Part shown: piece after piece, positions 45,924-54,742 of the stretch | How the letters are laid out: every line of letters begins with the position of its first letter | Numbering within the stretch: position 1 is the first letter of the stretch | Origin: Caulifigura coniformis | Lineage (GTDB): Bacteria > Planctomycetota > Planctomycetia > Planctomycetales > Planctomycetaceae | NCBI RefSeq assembly: GCF_007745175.1 | Contig: NZ_CP036271.1 | Location: 1,377,154-1,441,153 of the forward strand | Length of the DNA stretch: 64,000 nucleotides | Reading direction: 5' to 3' | Position numbers and translations under genes: made by a program | Notes under the pieces: model-generated | What the model saw: only the letters and a program-made list of their open reading frames with translations | What the model was told of the DNA's origin: nothing | Databases searched by the model: none

Positions 45924-47045
45924 ATGAACCGCTTGCTGACTTCTCCTTGCATCAGCTGGCTGATGCCCGCGATGCTCGCCGCTCTTTGTGGGGCTGCCCC
46001 TGCCGTTTCGACGGCGGACGACAGTGTGGCCCCTGGGACGGCGAAATGGGCCGACCTGGGCCAGCAGACGACGCTCGAAGTCGTCTATCTCCCGCCCGGC
46101 AATTTCGTGGCGGGGAGCACGGCGGAAGAGAAGCAATGGGCGGTGGGACAAGATGGCGGCGCTCTCTTTTCCTCGGGTGGCGGCGCTCGAGAGGCTTTTG
46201 AAGGCGACCCCCGGCCGATGCGGGTGAAGGAGGGTTTCTGGATGGGCCGCACGGAGGTCACCGTGGGGCAGTTTCGCCGCTTCATCGAAGAATCCAAATA
46301 CGTGACCGACGCTGAAAAGCCCGGCGGGAAGACGATGGTGTTTGACAGCGACTGGAAACCGAACATCACGAACTCGGGAAAGCCACCGCATCCCTGGGTG
46401 GACCGAACGGACAAAAGCTGGAGGGATCCCAACCACGGCGTGCCCGAACAGGCAGACTTCCCGGTCGTCTGCGTCAGTTACAACGACATGAACGCGTTTT
46501 GCGAATGGCTCACCAAACGGGAGAAAGCGGCCGATCGATTGCCGGACGGTCTGGTTTACCGATTGCCCACCGAAGCGGAGTGGGACTACGCCTGTCGCGG
46601 CGGCCGTACCGACAGCAGCTACTTCTGGTGGGGCAGCAATCTCGACGATGCGAAAGGGCGGTTGAACATTTCGGGTCTGGACCTGCTTCCCGGCAAAGAC
46701 TACGCCTGGCCCGGTGCGAAGCTCCCCTGGCTCGACGGTTATGCGATGGTCTCGCCCGTTGATCACTACGGCGCGCAGGGCCGCAACGGGTTCGGGTTGG
46801 CGGACATGTGCGGCGGCGTGTGGGAATTCGTCATCGATGATTTCGATCCCAAAGGCGGTCACGAAGAGGTGTTTTACGAAGACCCGGAAAAACGCACGGT
46901 TTCTCACCCGGTTTGCCGCGGCGGGAACTATTACGACGTGCCGGGCAACGCGCGGTGTGCCGTTCGATTAGGAATCGCTTCGGTGACCTACTCCGATTCC
47001 CGAGATGGCTTCCGCATCTGCCTGGCACGGCCGGTGGTGAAGTAA
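45924..47045 (+). CDS. Exported FGE-sulfatase (SUMF1)-domain protein
   Basis: A 373-aa protein with a signal peptide (LMPAMLAALCGAAPAVSTA) and a formylglycine-generating-enzyme-like domain from about residue 45 to the end. Typical blocks: VYLPPGNFVAGSTAEE, GFWMGRTEVTVGQFRRFIEE, LVYRLPTEAEWDYACRGG, GGVWEFVIDDF and CRGGNYYDVPGNARCAVR. Many members of this fold are not sulfatase-activating enzymes but binding or carrier domains, and an exported copy without an adjacent sulfatase gene cannot be assigned that activity. The start at 45924 was chosen because upstream in-frame sequence is not signal-like. Confidence 0.87.
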   Translation: MNRLLTSPCISWLMPAMLAALCGAAPAVSTADDSVAPGTAKWADLGQQTTLEVVYLPPGNFVAGSTAEEKQWAVGQDGGALFSSGGGAREAFEGDPRPMRVKEGFWMGRTEVTVGQFRRFIEESKYVTDAEKPGGKTMVFDSDWKPNITNSGKPPHPWVDRTDKSWRDPNHGVPEQADFPVVCVSYNDMNAFCEWLTKREKAADRLPDGLVYRLPTEAEWDYACRGGRTDSSYFWWGSNLDDAKGRLNISGLDLLPGKDYAWPGAKLPWLDGYAMVSPVDHYGAQGRNGFGLADMCGGVWEFVIDDFDPKGGHEEVFYEDPEKRTVSHPVCRGGNYYDVPGNARCAVRLGIASVTYSDSRDGFRICLARPVVK

Positions 47046-47482
47046 ATCAGGCGGTGCCTGGCCGTTTGTTCGGTTGACGATCCAGGTGCGTCTCCGGCCG
47101 GCACAGCAATGAGAAACCCCTTCGCCCCCGCCGGAGGGCCTGTTTCTGAGAATCGTCGAACGGGTCGGATTTGAACGGTTCTCGACGTTTGCGCGGCTCT
47201 CCCCGGCGTGGCATGAGCGTTACAGCCCGACGTTTCGGAATCCCCAACGGCCGATCCCCCGTCTCTGGCAGAGACTGCGCCTTTTGACAGGGTTTTTCTT
47301 TTCGGCCGTCCGAAACCGTAGATACAATGCGGTCTTGAGGGTGGAGTGCGCGACGCGTCCCGTTCGGGGCATCCCCGCAACCCTCCTCAGGTCTGAATTC
47401 CTGTCGAACGCGAATGACACTCGCTCCGCGCCGCGGAACGCCTGTCACTTCGCACATACTTCCGGTCACGTTGGGGATCGTC
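47046..47482. other. 437-bp spacer upstream of the VWA/STN gene
   Basis: No supported gene. TTGACA at 47284 and TACAAT at 47323 are both good hexamers but 33 bp apart, so they do not make one promoter. The ribosome-binding region before the ATG at 47483 is TTGGGGATCGTC. Confidence 0.4.
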
Positions 47483-49990
47483 ATGCGTTTTGCTTCACGC
47501 AGGGCACGGTGGATGGCAGCCGCGGCTGCTGCCGTTGGACTGGGTCAATTCTCAGGCGTGGCTCTCGCCAGTGACGCTCCGTCGACGCTGGTCCGGAGCT
47601 ATACCGCCCCCAACGGAGAGACCTATCTTTCCGTTTCGCTTCGCGCCGAGAATCTCCCGGCCGAACCGGTCCCGCATGACCACGTGGTCCTCGTCGACAC
47701 GTCGGCCAGCCAGGTCGGCGAGCATCGCCGCCACGCTCTCGCCGTGGTCGACCAGTTCCTCGCCGCCCTGCCCGCCAGTGATCGCGTGTCGGTGGTGGCG
47801 ATCGATGTCGGCTCCGCCCCGATGACGAAAGGCTTCGTGACGCCCTCCCAGGCGGCCGCCGAAGCCGTCTCCGGCCTCAAGAAACGCGTCCCCGCCGGGG
47901 CCACGAACCTCCAGGCCGCCCTCACCTCCGCACTCCAGCAGTTCGACCGCACCCGCCCGGGCTCGATCGTCGTCATCGGCGACGGCATGAGCATCGCGCA
48001 TCTCCTCCAGCCGGCGGAGTTGAACTCGCTCACCTCGGCCATGAAGGACGCCCGCGTCGCCGTCCACAGCTACGCCGTCGGCTCGAAGACCGACATGCAG
48101 CTGCTCGGAATCCTCGCCACGCAGACCGGCGGTGTCGTGAAGATCGACAACGGCCAGACGACGCCCGACGTCGTCGGCCGCGAACTCGCCACGGCCGCCA
48201 CGCTCCCCGTCTTCTACCCCGAAGCGCTGCAGGTCAACTGGACCGGCGCCGAGGTGCAGCCGTCGCAGGCTCTCCCGATGCGGGCCGACCGCTCGACGGT
48301 CTACCTCGCCCGCGGCCGCGTCGCCCCGGATGCAACCCTGACCGTCTCCGGCGGCCAGTCGAAGTATTCCTGGTCGGTCAGCCAGCCGCAGATGACGCAG
48401 GGCACGACCGTCCTGGGACATCTCTGGCACAGCACCAACGAACTCGGCGGAGACCTCCTCCCCCTCGCCGGCGATGAACTCGTCGCTTACGCGCAGGACA
48501 TGCAGGTCGCCCGCGTCGAATCCCTCGAAGCACAAGGGACGGCCGCAATGAAGGCCGGCCGCAAAGAGGTCGCCCAGAACATCGGCCGCACCCTGAACTC
48601 GATCGAGCCGGGCAACGTCCGGGCCGTCGTGTTTCAGCAGGCGGGCGAGCAGGATCCTGCTCCCCTCCCGTCTCCTCCCCCGGCCGCCGCGGACGACCTT
48701 TCCCCGCGTGAACTCCCCTCGGGTCGCGGCCTGATCGCCGATGTCGAAGCTCGCCGCGCGGCCCTCGCCGGCCGGTTGCAGCGTGAACTGGAAGTCGCGA
48801 TCCAGGCGGCCCGCTCGGAAGTCACCCTCGACCCGGCCGCCGCCCAGGCGCGCCTGGAAGCGGAACTCGCCTCCCTGAAGGCCGCGACCGAAATCGACCG
48901 CGAAGCCCAGGACCGCCTGATCCGCACCGCCAATGGCGCCCTGCAGGACATCAAGGCCCGGCGCGCCACGCTCGAAACCGCCCAGGCCTCCCGTCAGCGG
49001 GCCGCCGCCGAACGTCGCGCAGCCCAGCAGCTCGAAAACCGCCTCGCCGCCGACGAACGGAACCTGAAGAACCTCGTTGACCAGGTTCGCGCCGCGATGA
49101 ACGACGGCTTCCATGGCGACTCGGCCGCCTTCGAAGAGGCCGAAGCCATCGGACGCATCATCTACAGCCGCAACCCCGGCAGCGCGATGGGCACGGCCAC
49201 GGTGTTCGAACCCGAAGCCGCCGGCGCGCTCGACAAGTCGTCACGCCTGCGGGCCCTGCGGTCGGACAAGTTCCTCGCGATGCTCCACCAGGTCGAGCTG
49301 TCGCACGTGCCGTTCCCGGACGAGCCGCCGATCAACTATCCGCCGGCAGAAGTCTGGCAGTACATCACGCAGCTCCGCCAGAAGTGGAAGTCGGTCGACC
49401 TCCACAAGAACAGCCCGAACGAAGAGCGGATCTACAAGGCCCTCGATCAGACGGTCGATTTCCAGTTCACCGGCCAGACCCTGCAGGAAGTGATCAACTA
49501 CCTGTCGACCGAGCACAACATCACGATTCGGCTCGACAATACGGAACTCACCAACGCCGGCGTCGGTCCCGACCAGGAAATCCAGCTGGTCATCAGCGGC
49601 ATCACGCTGCGGGCAGCTCTCAAGCTGATGCTCGAAGACGTCGGCGGCACTGAGCTCGCCTACATCATCGAAGACGAAGTGATGAAGATCACCACCCGCG
49701 AAAAGGCCGACACGATCCAGCAGGTTCGCGTCTACCCGGTGGCTGACCTCGCCATCTCCCCGATCGTTCAGCCAATGATCGCCCAGAGCATTGCCGGCTC
49801 GGCCGGTGGTGGCCAGGGCGGCCTGGGCGGCATCGGTGGCGGCGGCGGCATGGGCGGCGGTATGGGCGGCATGGGTGGCGGCGGCATGGGTGGTATGGGC
49901 GGCGGCGGCATGGGTGGTATGGGAGGCGGCGGCGGCGGGTTCTTCTCCGTCCCCAATCCCGAAGCCGCTCCGCTGAAAAAAAAACAGTAG
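47483..49990 (+). CDS. Secreted VWA protein with STN domain, Gly/Met repeat and A9 tail
   Basis: An 835-aa exported protein. The signal is within FASRRARWMAAAAAAVGLGQ. The VWA domain (about 45-215) has a complete MIDAS start (HVVLVDTSASQVGE, DxSxS). A coiled-coil-like Ala/Arg/Glu-rich region (about 425-545) follows. An STN-type domain as in secretins and TonB receptors (about 650-760) has VDFQFTGQTLQEVINYL and AALKLMLEDVGGTELAYIIE. The C-terminus is a repeat of GGMGG units (about 780-815). The last codons run through nine A at 49976-49984 (Lys-Lys-Lys) to CAG TAG. An ATG 69 bp upstream is also in frame, but 47483 starts the signal. See the finding on possible slippage into the downstream frame. 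Confidence 0.88.
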   Translation: MRFASRRARWMAAAAAAVGLGQFSGVALASDAPSTLVRSYTAPNGETYLSVSLRAENLPAEPVPHDHVVLVDTSASQVGEHRRHALAVVDQFLAALPASDRVSVVAIDVGSAPMTKGFVTPSQAAAEAVSGLKKRVPAGATNLQAALTSALQQFDRTRPGSIVVIGDGMSIAHLLQPAELNSLTSAMKDARVAVHSYAVGSKTDMQLLGILATQTGGVVKIDNGQTTPDVVGRELATAATLPVFYPEALQVNWTGAEVQPSQALPMRADRSTVYLARGRVAPDATLTVSGGQSKYSWSVSQPQMTQGTTVLGHLWHSTNELGGDLLPLAGDELVAYAQDMQVARVESLEAQGTAAMKAGRKEVAQNIGRTLNSIEPGNVRAVVFQQAGEQDPAPLPSPPPAAADDLSPRELPSGRGLIADVEARRAALAGRLQRELEVAIQAARSEVTLDPAAAQARLEAELASLKAATEIDREAQDRLIRTANGALQDIKARRATLETAQASRQRAAAERRAAQQLENRLAADERNLKNLVDQVRAAMNDGFHGDSAAFEEAEAIGRIIYSRNPGSAMGTATVFEPEAAGALDKSSRLRALRSDKFLAMLHQVELSHVPFPDEPPINYPPAEVWQYITQLRQKWKSVDLHKNSPNEERIYKALDQTVDFQFTGQTLQEVINYLSTEHNITIRLDNTELTNAGVGPDQEIQLVISGITLRAALKLMLEDVGGTELAYIIEDEVMKITTREKADTIQQVRVYPVADLAISPIVQPMIAQSIAGSAGGGQGGLGGIGGGGGMGGGMGGMGGGGMGGMGGGGMGGMGGGGGGFFSVPNPEAAPLKKKQ

Positions 49991-50007
49991 GCCCTGAAAC
50001 GAATAGG

Positions 50008-50034
50008 AAGTCTGCGGGCTTTGCGCAGACTTTT
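50008..50034 (+). terminator. Hairpin terminator after the VWA/STN gene
   Basis: A perfect 9-bp stem, AAGTCTGCG with CGCAGACTT, a 7-nt loop and a short TTTT tract overlapping the stem end. It is 18 bp after the TAG at 49990. Confidence 0.7.
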
Positions 50035-50060
50035 CGTTCTCCGGAGCCTTGGATCTCACG

Positions 50061-50098
50061 AGAAGGCCGACCTCACTCTTCTGAGGCCGGCCTTCTTG
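50061..50098 (+). terminator. Second hairpin, directly before the YfaP-like frame
   Basis: AGAAGGCCG pairs with CGGCCTTCT; inside, after one mismatch, CCTCA pairs with TGAGG around a 6-nt loop. The arm ends at 50096, just upstream of the TTG codon at 50101. It could be a tandem terminator or a structure masking that start. Confidence 0.6.
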
Positions 50099-50100
50099 CA

Positions 50101-51531
50101 TTGGCCGAACCGGGCCAGAAGGCCCCGCCGGTCAACACCACGACGCCTCTTGCCGCGCCGAAGCCGCAGCCCGCGCCCGCGTCCCCACGCCCGCGGGCGC
50201 CCGAGCCGGCGGCGGCGACGTTCAAGTTTCCCCCCGTCGATGCCCCCGACCTCGATGCGGCCTGGGACGATTTCTTCGCGAACAATACCCCGCCGGTTTC
50301 CGTCGTCGGCGGACACATGCTCAAGCTGCACGGCGCCGGACATCACAAGCAGGTCGTCGCCGCGCTCCGCGCCGCGCTCATCAACGGGCAGGCCCAGCCG
50401 TGGATGTATGAAGCACTTGCCGGCAGCATGGCGATCGAGAAGTTTCCCCAGGAGGAGATCGAGCGGGTTCTCCTGTCGATGACCGACTTCGGCCAGGCGG
50501 ACTTCGCCTCAATGCTCTACTCCGCCGCGTATCTCGTGCGATTTGATCGGCTCGATACGGCCCTCAAGATGTATCGCCAGGCGTCGCGGATGCAGCCGGA
50601 GCGCCCGGAGCCTTACCTTCTCAGCGTCGAACACGCCGCCCTGTTCAAGAACCCCGATGACGTGATCTGGGCCGCGTGCGGGGTCCTGAGATACGACTGG
50701 ACCGCGGAGCGGGCGACCAATATCCAGACGGCCCGCAGCGCCCTCGCGAACCTGGAACGCGATCTCGCCAAGGCCGGCAATCAGCCCGCGATCGACTCCC
50801 TTCGGACGGCCGTCGCCGAAGCCCAGGCGATCGACGTCGAAATCGAAGTCGTCTGGAGCGGCGACAGCGATATCGACCTCGAGGTCGAGGAGCCGTCCGG
50901 AACCGTATGCTCCATCACCCAGCCGCAGACCGCCGCCGGCGGCAACCACCTCGGCGACGGCTACGGTCCGCGGCCACAGGACTGCCGGGAAACGTATGTC
51001 TGCCCGTCTGGCTTCGCCGGCGAGTATCGGATCCGCCTGAAGCACGCCCGCGGGAACGTAATCGGCCGCCGCGCCACCGTTACGATGACGACGCATAAGG
51101 GAACGTCCGCCGAGTCGCGGCAGACGAAGACAATTGTCTTCGAAGACGGTCAGGGCGCGACCTCGGTCCGCCTCGACCGCGGACGCCGCGAACTGCCCCG
51201 CACCGTGCAGGAAAACCGCCCGGCCGGCCAGCCGGTGACGCGTCGCCCCGGCGCGAAGTCCGGACGCCGCGATCCCAACGTCGTCCCCGCTTCGGGGCAG
51301 GCGAATCCGGCCGGGGCCATCATCGGGGCGATCGGCTTCCAGCCAAACGTCCAGGTGATCAGCGAAGGCGTGACTCTCGGAGCGTCGGCCTTGATCTCTC
51401 CGGACCGCCGGTATGTGAGAATGGGGATCAGCCCCACGTTCTCGAACATCACCGATGTCTTCACGTTCAGCGTCTTCGGCGGCGTTCCGGCCGGCGGCCC
51501 CAACAACAACCAGGGTCCTCAAAACCGCTGA
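50101..51531 (+). CDS. YfaP-like (DUF2135-type) protein with helical N-terminus
   Basis: A 476-aa frame whose only available start is a TTG at 50101, without a visible ribosome-binding site or signal peptide. The first 45 residues are Pro/Ala-rich. A helical, TPR-like region follows (about 50-215, including LYSAAYLVRFDRLDTALKMY). A beta-domain at about 245-345 resembles YfaP/DUF2135: VVWSGDSDIDLEVEEPSGTV and CPSGFAGEYRIRLKHARGNV. The C-terminus is basic and then Gly/Asn-rich. This domain type is normally exported, so the missing signal is odd. The frame is open without a stop back to the A9 run at 49976 in the preceding gene, so it may be made as a fusion. It is closed by a strong terminator. 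Confidence 0.75.
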   Translation: MAEPGQKAPPVNTTTPLAAPKPQPAPASPRPRAPEPAAATFKFPPVDAPDLDAAWDDFFANNTPPVSVVGGHMLKLHGAGHHKQVVAALRAALINGQAQPWMYEALAGSMAIEKFPQEEIERVLLSMTDFGQADFASMLYSAAYLVRFDRLDTALKMYRQASRMQPERPEPYLLSVEHAALFKNPDDVIWAACGVLRYDWTAERATNIQTARSALANLERDLAKAGNQPAIDSLRTAVAEAQAIDVEIEVVWSGDSDIDLEVEEPSGTVCSITQPQTAAGGNHLGDGYGPRPQDCRETYVCPSGFAGEYRIRLKHARGNVIGRRATVTMTTHKGTSAESRQTKTIVFEDGQGATSVRLDRGRRELPRTVQENRPAGQPVTRRPGAKSGRRDPNVVPASGQANPAGAIIGAIGFQPNVQVISEGVTLGASALISPDRRYVRMGISPTFSNITDVFTFSVFGGVPAGGPNNNQGPQNR

Positions 51532-51539
51532 GACCACCC

Positions 51540-51579
51540 GCACCCCGGCTGCTCCAAAGCAGCCGGGGTGCTTCGCATT
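51540..51579 (+). terminator. Long-stem terminator after the YfaP-like gene
   Basis: A perfect 14-bp stem, GCACCCCGGCTGCT with AGCAGCCGGGGTGC, and a CCAA loop, then TTCGCATTT. The T tract is weak but the stem is very stable. It starts 9 bp after the stop. Confidence 0.82.
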
Positions 51580-51829
51580 TGCACTGCTCCCCGTCAGCCC
51601 GCAGGGCCGGCGGAGCCGGCCGCCCCCCATGGAAGGTCGTCCCCTCGTCTCCCCTCACACCTCAAATGAGTGGACGGCGCTCGGGTGAACGGACATTCGC
51701 CGATACGGTCGCGGCCAGGCGTCACGGCCTTTTCTCGGGTCCCCTGCGCGGAGGGCGTCTCAGCCGGTTGACGCCGACGGGACGCCACCCTCGATGAAAT
51801 GGCGAGACGATCTGAAACGGCCCGCGCCC

Positions 51830-52777
51830 CTACCCACGCGGATGGCACTTCGCGTGGATCGATTTCAGCCGGCTGTGCTCGACGTGCGTATACACCTGCG
51901 TCGTGCGGATGCTCGCGTGCCCCAGCATCTCCTGCAGGGCGCGAATCTCCGCGCCGCCGGCCAGCATGTGCGTGGCGAAACTGTGACGCAGCGTGTGCGG
52001 ACTCACCTTGTCGGCACAGCCGGCCCGCGTCGCATACTTCTTCACGAGCTTCCAGATCATGATCCGCGTCAACGCCTTGCCCGCGCGCGTCACGAACAGC
52101 GCATCCTGGTCGCGGCCGCGGACCATCACGGTCCGCTCGCCGGCGATGTACGCCTCGAGGGCCGAGACCGCGACCGGGTTCAGGTTCACGATCCGTTCCT
52201 TGTTCCCTTTTCCGCGGCAGTGGGCGATGGAGTCGGCCAGGCGCACGGATTTGATCGTCAGGTTGCTGACTTCCGAAGCACGGCAGCCCGTCGCATACAG
52301 GACCGCCAGGAGTGCCCGATCGCGGAGCGGATAGGCATCCGCACGCGTCGGAGCCGCCAGCAGCTTGTCGACCGTTTCCGGACTCAGGACGGTCGGCAGA
52401 TATTCCCACAGCTTCGGCGACGACATGAGGTCGACCGCGCTCTGGGTCAGCACTCCCTCGAGAACCAGGTACCGGAAGAACATCTTCAGCGCGACCAACC
52501 TGCGGGCGATCGTCGACGCCGAGAGATTCCGCTCGTGCAGCGCCTGCAGGTAATCGCCAAGCAGCGGCAGGTCGACAGCCTGCACCGACTGGATCCGCCG
52601 GCTGCTCGACCACTCCGTGAACTGCCGGAGGTCGTTCCGGTAGGCGGCGATGGTGTTGGCCGACATTCCGCACTCGGCCGCCAGGTATTGCAGAAATGAC
52701 TCCACATGCGTCGCCGGACTGAGCGCGACCAGGTTCGACTGGGCGGCGGGTCCGGGAGGTCGACGACGAGGAGGCAT
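51830..52777 (-). CDS. xerD: Tyrosine recombinase XerD/XerC
   Basis: A 315-aa tyrosine recombinase with the housekeeping Xer layout, involved in resolving chromosome dimers at dif. The N-terminal SAM-like core-binding domain (about 25-110) includes ANTIAAYRNDLRQFTEW. The catalytic domain has the Arg in TGCRASEVSNL, Lys in GKGNKER, HxxR in HTLRHSFATHML, and H...Y in GHASIRTTQVYTHV. The start is the ATG at 52777; an in-frame ATG 33 bp upstream (52810) is possible. No mobile-element signatures flank it, supporting a housekeeping role. XerC and XerD cannot be separated by eye; the sequence looks slightly more like XerD. Confidence 0.93.
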   Translation of the reverse strand: MPPRRRPPGPAAQSNLVALSPATHVESFLQYLAAECGMSANTIAAYRNDLRQFTEWSSSRRIQSVQAVDLPLLGDYLQALHERNLSASTIARRLVALKMFFRYLVLEGVLTQSAVDLMSSPKLWEYLPTVLSPETVDKLLAAPTRADAYPLRDRALLAVLYATGCRASEVSNLTIKSVRLADSIAHCRGKGNKERIVNLNPVAVSALEAYIAGERTVMVRGRDQDALFVTRAGKALTRIMIWKLVKKYATRAGCADKVSPHTLRHSFATHMLAGGAEIRALQEMLGHASIRTTQVYTHVEHSRLKSIHAKCHPRG

Positions 52778-53123
52778 GGGATCCGCAGCAACAGGCCGGA
52801 ATGCAGACAAAAACCTGCTCCTGTTATCGACCCCCGGGCAACAACCACCCGACCCTCATTTCCAGGCCACCTCCCCCGCCCGCAAGTCAGCCCATCGGCA
52901 AACCCGAAGACCACCGCCCCGCGTGCCAAAGCTCCGTGAGCCGTACAAACGTCACAACCCGCCCTGCCTTCCTTCACTTCCTTTCCTTCTGTTCCCTCTT
53001 GAAACCAACCACCCGACGAACGCCCCCCGTCATCACCCCCGCTCTCCCTTCCTCCTGTCCAACCGCAAACCGCGTCCCCGCGCCCAGTACCACATTTACG
53101 CCACCTGCTTATGATGTGGTTCT
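52778..53123. other. Strand-asymmetric C-rich divergent spacer
   Basis: A 346-bp spacer between xerD and pssA. The plus strand is rich in C and poor in G: in 52981-53100 I count about 59 C and 15 G in 120 bases. No gene is supported, although frames are open. A minus-strand transcript from here (the xerD leader) would be strongly G-rich. Promoters for both genes must lie here. Confidence 0.6.
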
Positions 53124-53963
53124 ATGCCAGCCCCCAAGCTGATCGCTGTTCTCCCCACGCTCCTCACCCTCGGCAATGCCGTCTGCGGATTCGGAGCGAT
53201 TACGTTCGCGGCGAAACTCGGGCCCGCGGGCCCCGCCCAACTGGCGAACGACTCCGTGCCGGTGATCTGCGCGATCCTGGTGTTCGGCGCGATGCTGTTC
53301 GACATGCTGGATGGCAGCGCGGCGCGGCTCACCCGCCAGACGAGCGAACTCGGCGCGCAGCTCGACAGCCTGTGCGACGCGATCAGCTTCGGCGTGGCGC
53401 CGGCGTTCCTCATGCTGCAGTTCGTCACGCGCCATCTCTCGGGCGGGTGGTCGTTTCCCGCACGACTCCTCTGGACCATCGCCGTCCTCTACGTGCTCTG
53501 CGCCGTGCTGCGGCTGGCGCGATTCAATGTCGAAACTGATGAGGACGATTCGCACGACGGCTTCAGCGGGCTTCCCTCCCCGGCGGCCGCGGGAACCGTG
53601 GTTGCATTTCCATTCGCGATGGGCGAACTCGTCCGGTGGTCGAACAGCGGAAATGACACCGCGCGGGCGCTGGCCGAATGGCTGATCCCAGCCGTCCGAA
53701 CGGTGCTCCCCCTCGTCACGCTGGCGGTTGCTGTGCTGATGGTCTCCCGCATCCGCTATGCTCACTTCTTCAACCAGATGCTGCGCGGCCCCAGAAGCCG
53801 CCGGCATGTGATCCAGCTGGTGTTCGCGGCGGCCGTCATCTTCTGGATGCACGAGCTCGCGTTCCCGCTGATCTTCTGCTGGTTCGCATTCACACCGCCG
53901 GTCGTGGCCGGCTGGCGCGAGCTGACCCGTCGCTACTGGCCCAGGCGAGCGGAGCAGACCTGA
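53124..53963 (+). CDS. pssA: CDP-diacylglycerol--serine O-phosphatidyltransferase
   Basis: A 279-aa integral membrane enzyme that makes phosphatidylserine from CDP-diacylglycerol and serine. The CDP-alcohol phosphotransferase signature DGx2ARx8Gx3Dx3D is fully present: LDGSAARLTRQTSELG followed by AQLDSLCD. Several hydrophobic segments are visible (for example LLWTIAVLYVLCAVLRLARF and VLPLVTLAVAVLMVSRI). It is followed by ribE with an overlapping TGATG, so the two are translationally coupled, an unusual pairing of lipid and riboflavin genes. Phosphatidylserine would be further converted to phosphatidylethanolamine. Confidence 0.94.
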   Translation: MPAPKLIAVLPTLLTLGNAVCGFGAITFAAKLGPAGPAQLANDSVPVICAILVFGAMLFDMLDGSAARLTRQTSELGAQLDSLCDAISFGVAPAFLMLQFVTRHLSGGWSFPARLLWTIAVLYVLCAVLRLARFNVETDEDDSHDGFSGLPSPAAAGTVVAFPFAMGELVRWSNSGNDTARALAEWLIPAVRTVLPLVTLAVAVLMVSRIRYAHFFNQMLRGPRSRRHVIQLVFAAAVIFWMHELAFPLIFCWFAFTPPVVAGWRELTRRYWPRRAEQT

Positions 53964-54568
53964 TGTTCACCGGACTCGTCGAAGGGCTGGGAACGGTCCG
54001 CGGTTCCCTGCCCGCCGGCTCTGGCCAGCGGCTTGTGATCGAGCCACCGGCCGAACTGCTGGCCGGCGGGCTGCCCCAACTGGGCGACAGCATCGCCGTC
54101 AACGGCTGCTGCCTGACGATCGTCGATCTCGGTGGGGGACAGTGGTCGTTCGACGTCGGCGAAGAATCACTGAATCGGACGAACCTGGGCGAATTGACGC
54201 CGGGCGACGTCGTCAATCTGGAGCGGGCCCTCGCGGTTGGTCAGCGGCTCGGCGGGCATTTCGTCCAGGGGCACATCGATGGTCGCGGGACCGTGGCGTC
54301 GATCGAGCCGGATGGCGAATGGATCACGATGCGGTTCCGGCTGCCGGCGGCGCTGGGGCGCTACCTTGTCGAGAAGGGCTCCATCGCGATCGATGGCGTG
54401 AGCCTGACAGTCGTCGAGGCTCTTCCAGAGGAGTTCAGCGTCATGCTGATTCCCCACACGCTGGCAGCCACCACGCTCGGGCGGCGGAAGGTTGGGGACA
54501 CGGTCAACCTGGAGGTCGACCTCCTCGCCAAGTATGTCGAGCGGCTGCTCGCCGGCCGAACTGCCTGA
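53963..54568 (+). CDS. ribE: Riboflavin synthase alpha subunit
   Basis: A 201-aa enzyme that dismutates two molecules of 6,7-dimethyl-8-ribityllumazine to riboflavin. Two lumazine-binding repeats are visible, starting at MFTGLVEGLGTVRG and at GHFVQGHIDGRGTVAS, with the conserved SIAVNGCCLTIVDL and SIAIDGVSLTVVE blocks. The ATG at 53963 overlaps the pssA TGA, so this start is firm; upstream in-frame sequence is the shadow of pssA. It is the last gene of a two-gene unit. Confidence 0.96.
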   Translation: MFTGLVEGLGTVRGSLPAGSGQRLVIEPPAELLAGGLPQLGDSIAVNGCCLTIVDLGGGQWSFDVGEESLNRTNLGELTPGDVVNLERALAVGQRLGGHFVQGHIDGRGTVASIEPDGEWITMRFRLPAALGRYLVEKGSIAIDGVSLTVVEALPEEFSVMLIPHTLAATTLGRRKVGDTVNLEVDLLAKYVERLLAGRTA

Positions 54569-54742
54569 AGGGCAACAACTTCTGTCGCGCAACCACTCTT
54601 GGTGCCCGCCCGCGATCTCTTGTGATCGCCAGATTCTTGAGCGCGAAATCGCAATTTTTCTGAAACGTCCTAACCCGATTTCCGTCTCTCCCTTAGGCGG
54701 CTGCGCCCCGGTATTGGCACGGCCCGCAGGTTCACTGAACAC

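Noticed and set aside
47284..47328. TTGACA and TACAAT upstream of the VWA/STN gene
   Set aside because: The hexamers are 33 bp apart, too far for one sigma70 promoter.
51830..52777. The tyrosine recombinase as an integrase of a mobile element
   Set aside because: Housekeeping Xer size and motifs; no att repeats, tRNA, cargo or composition change nearby.
54714..54730. TTGGCACGGCCCGCAGG, resembling a sigma54 promoter
   Set aside because: The GG and GC elements are 10 bp apart instead of 12.
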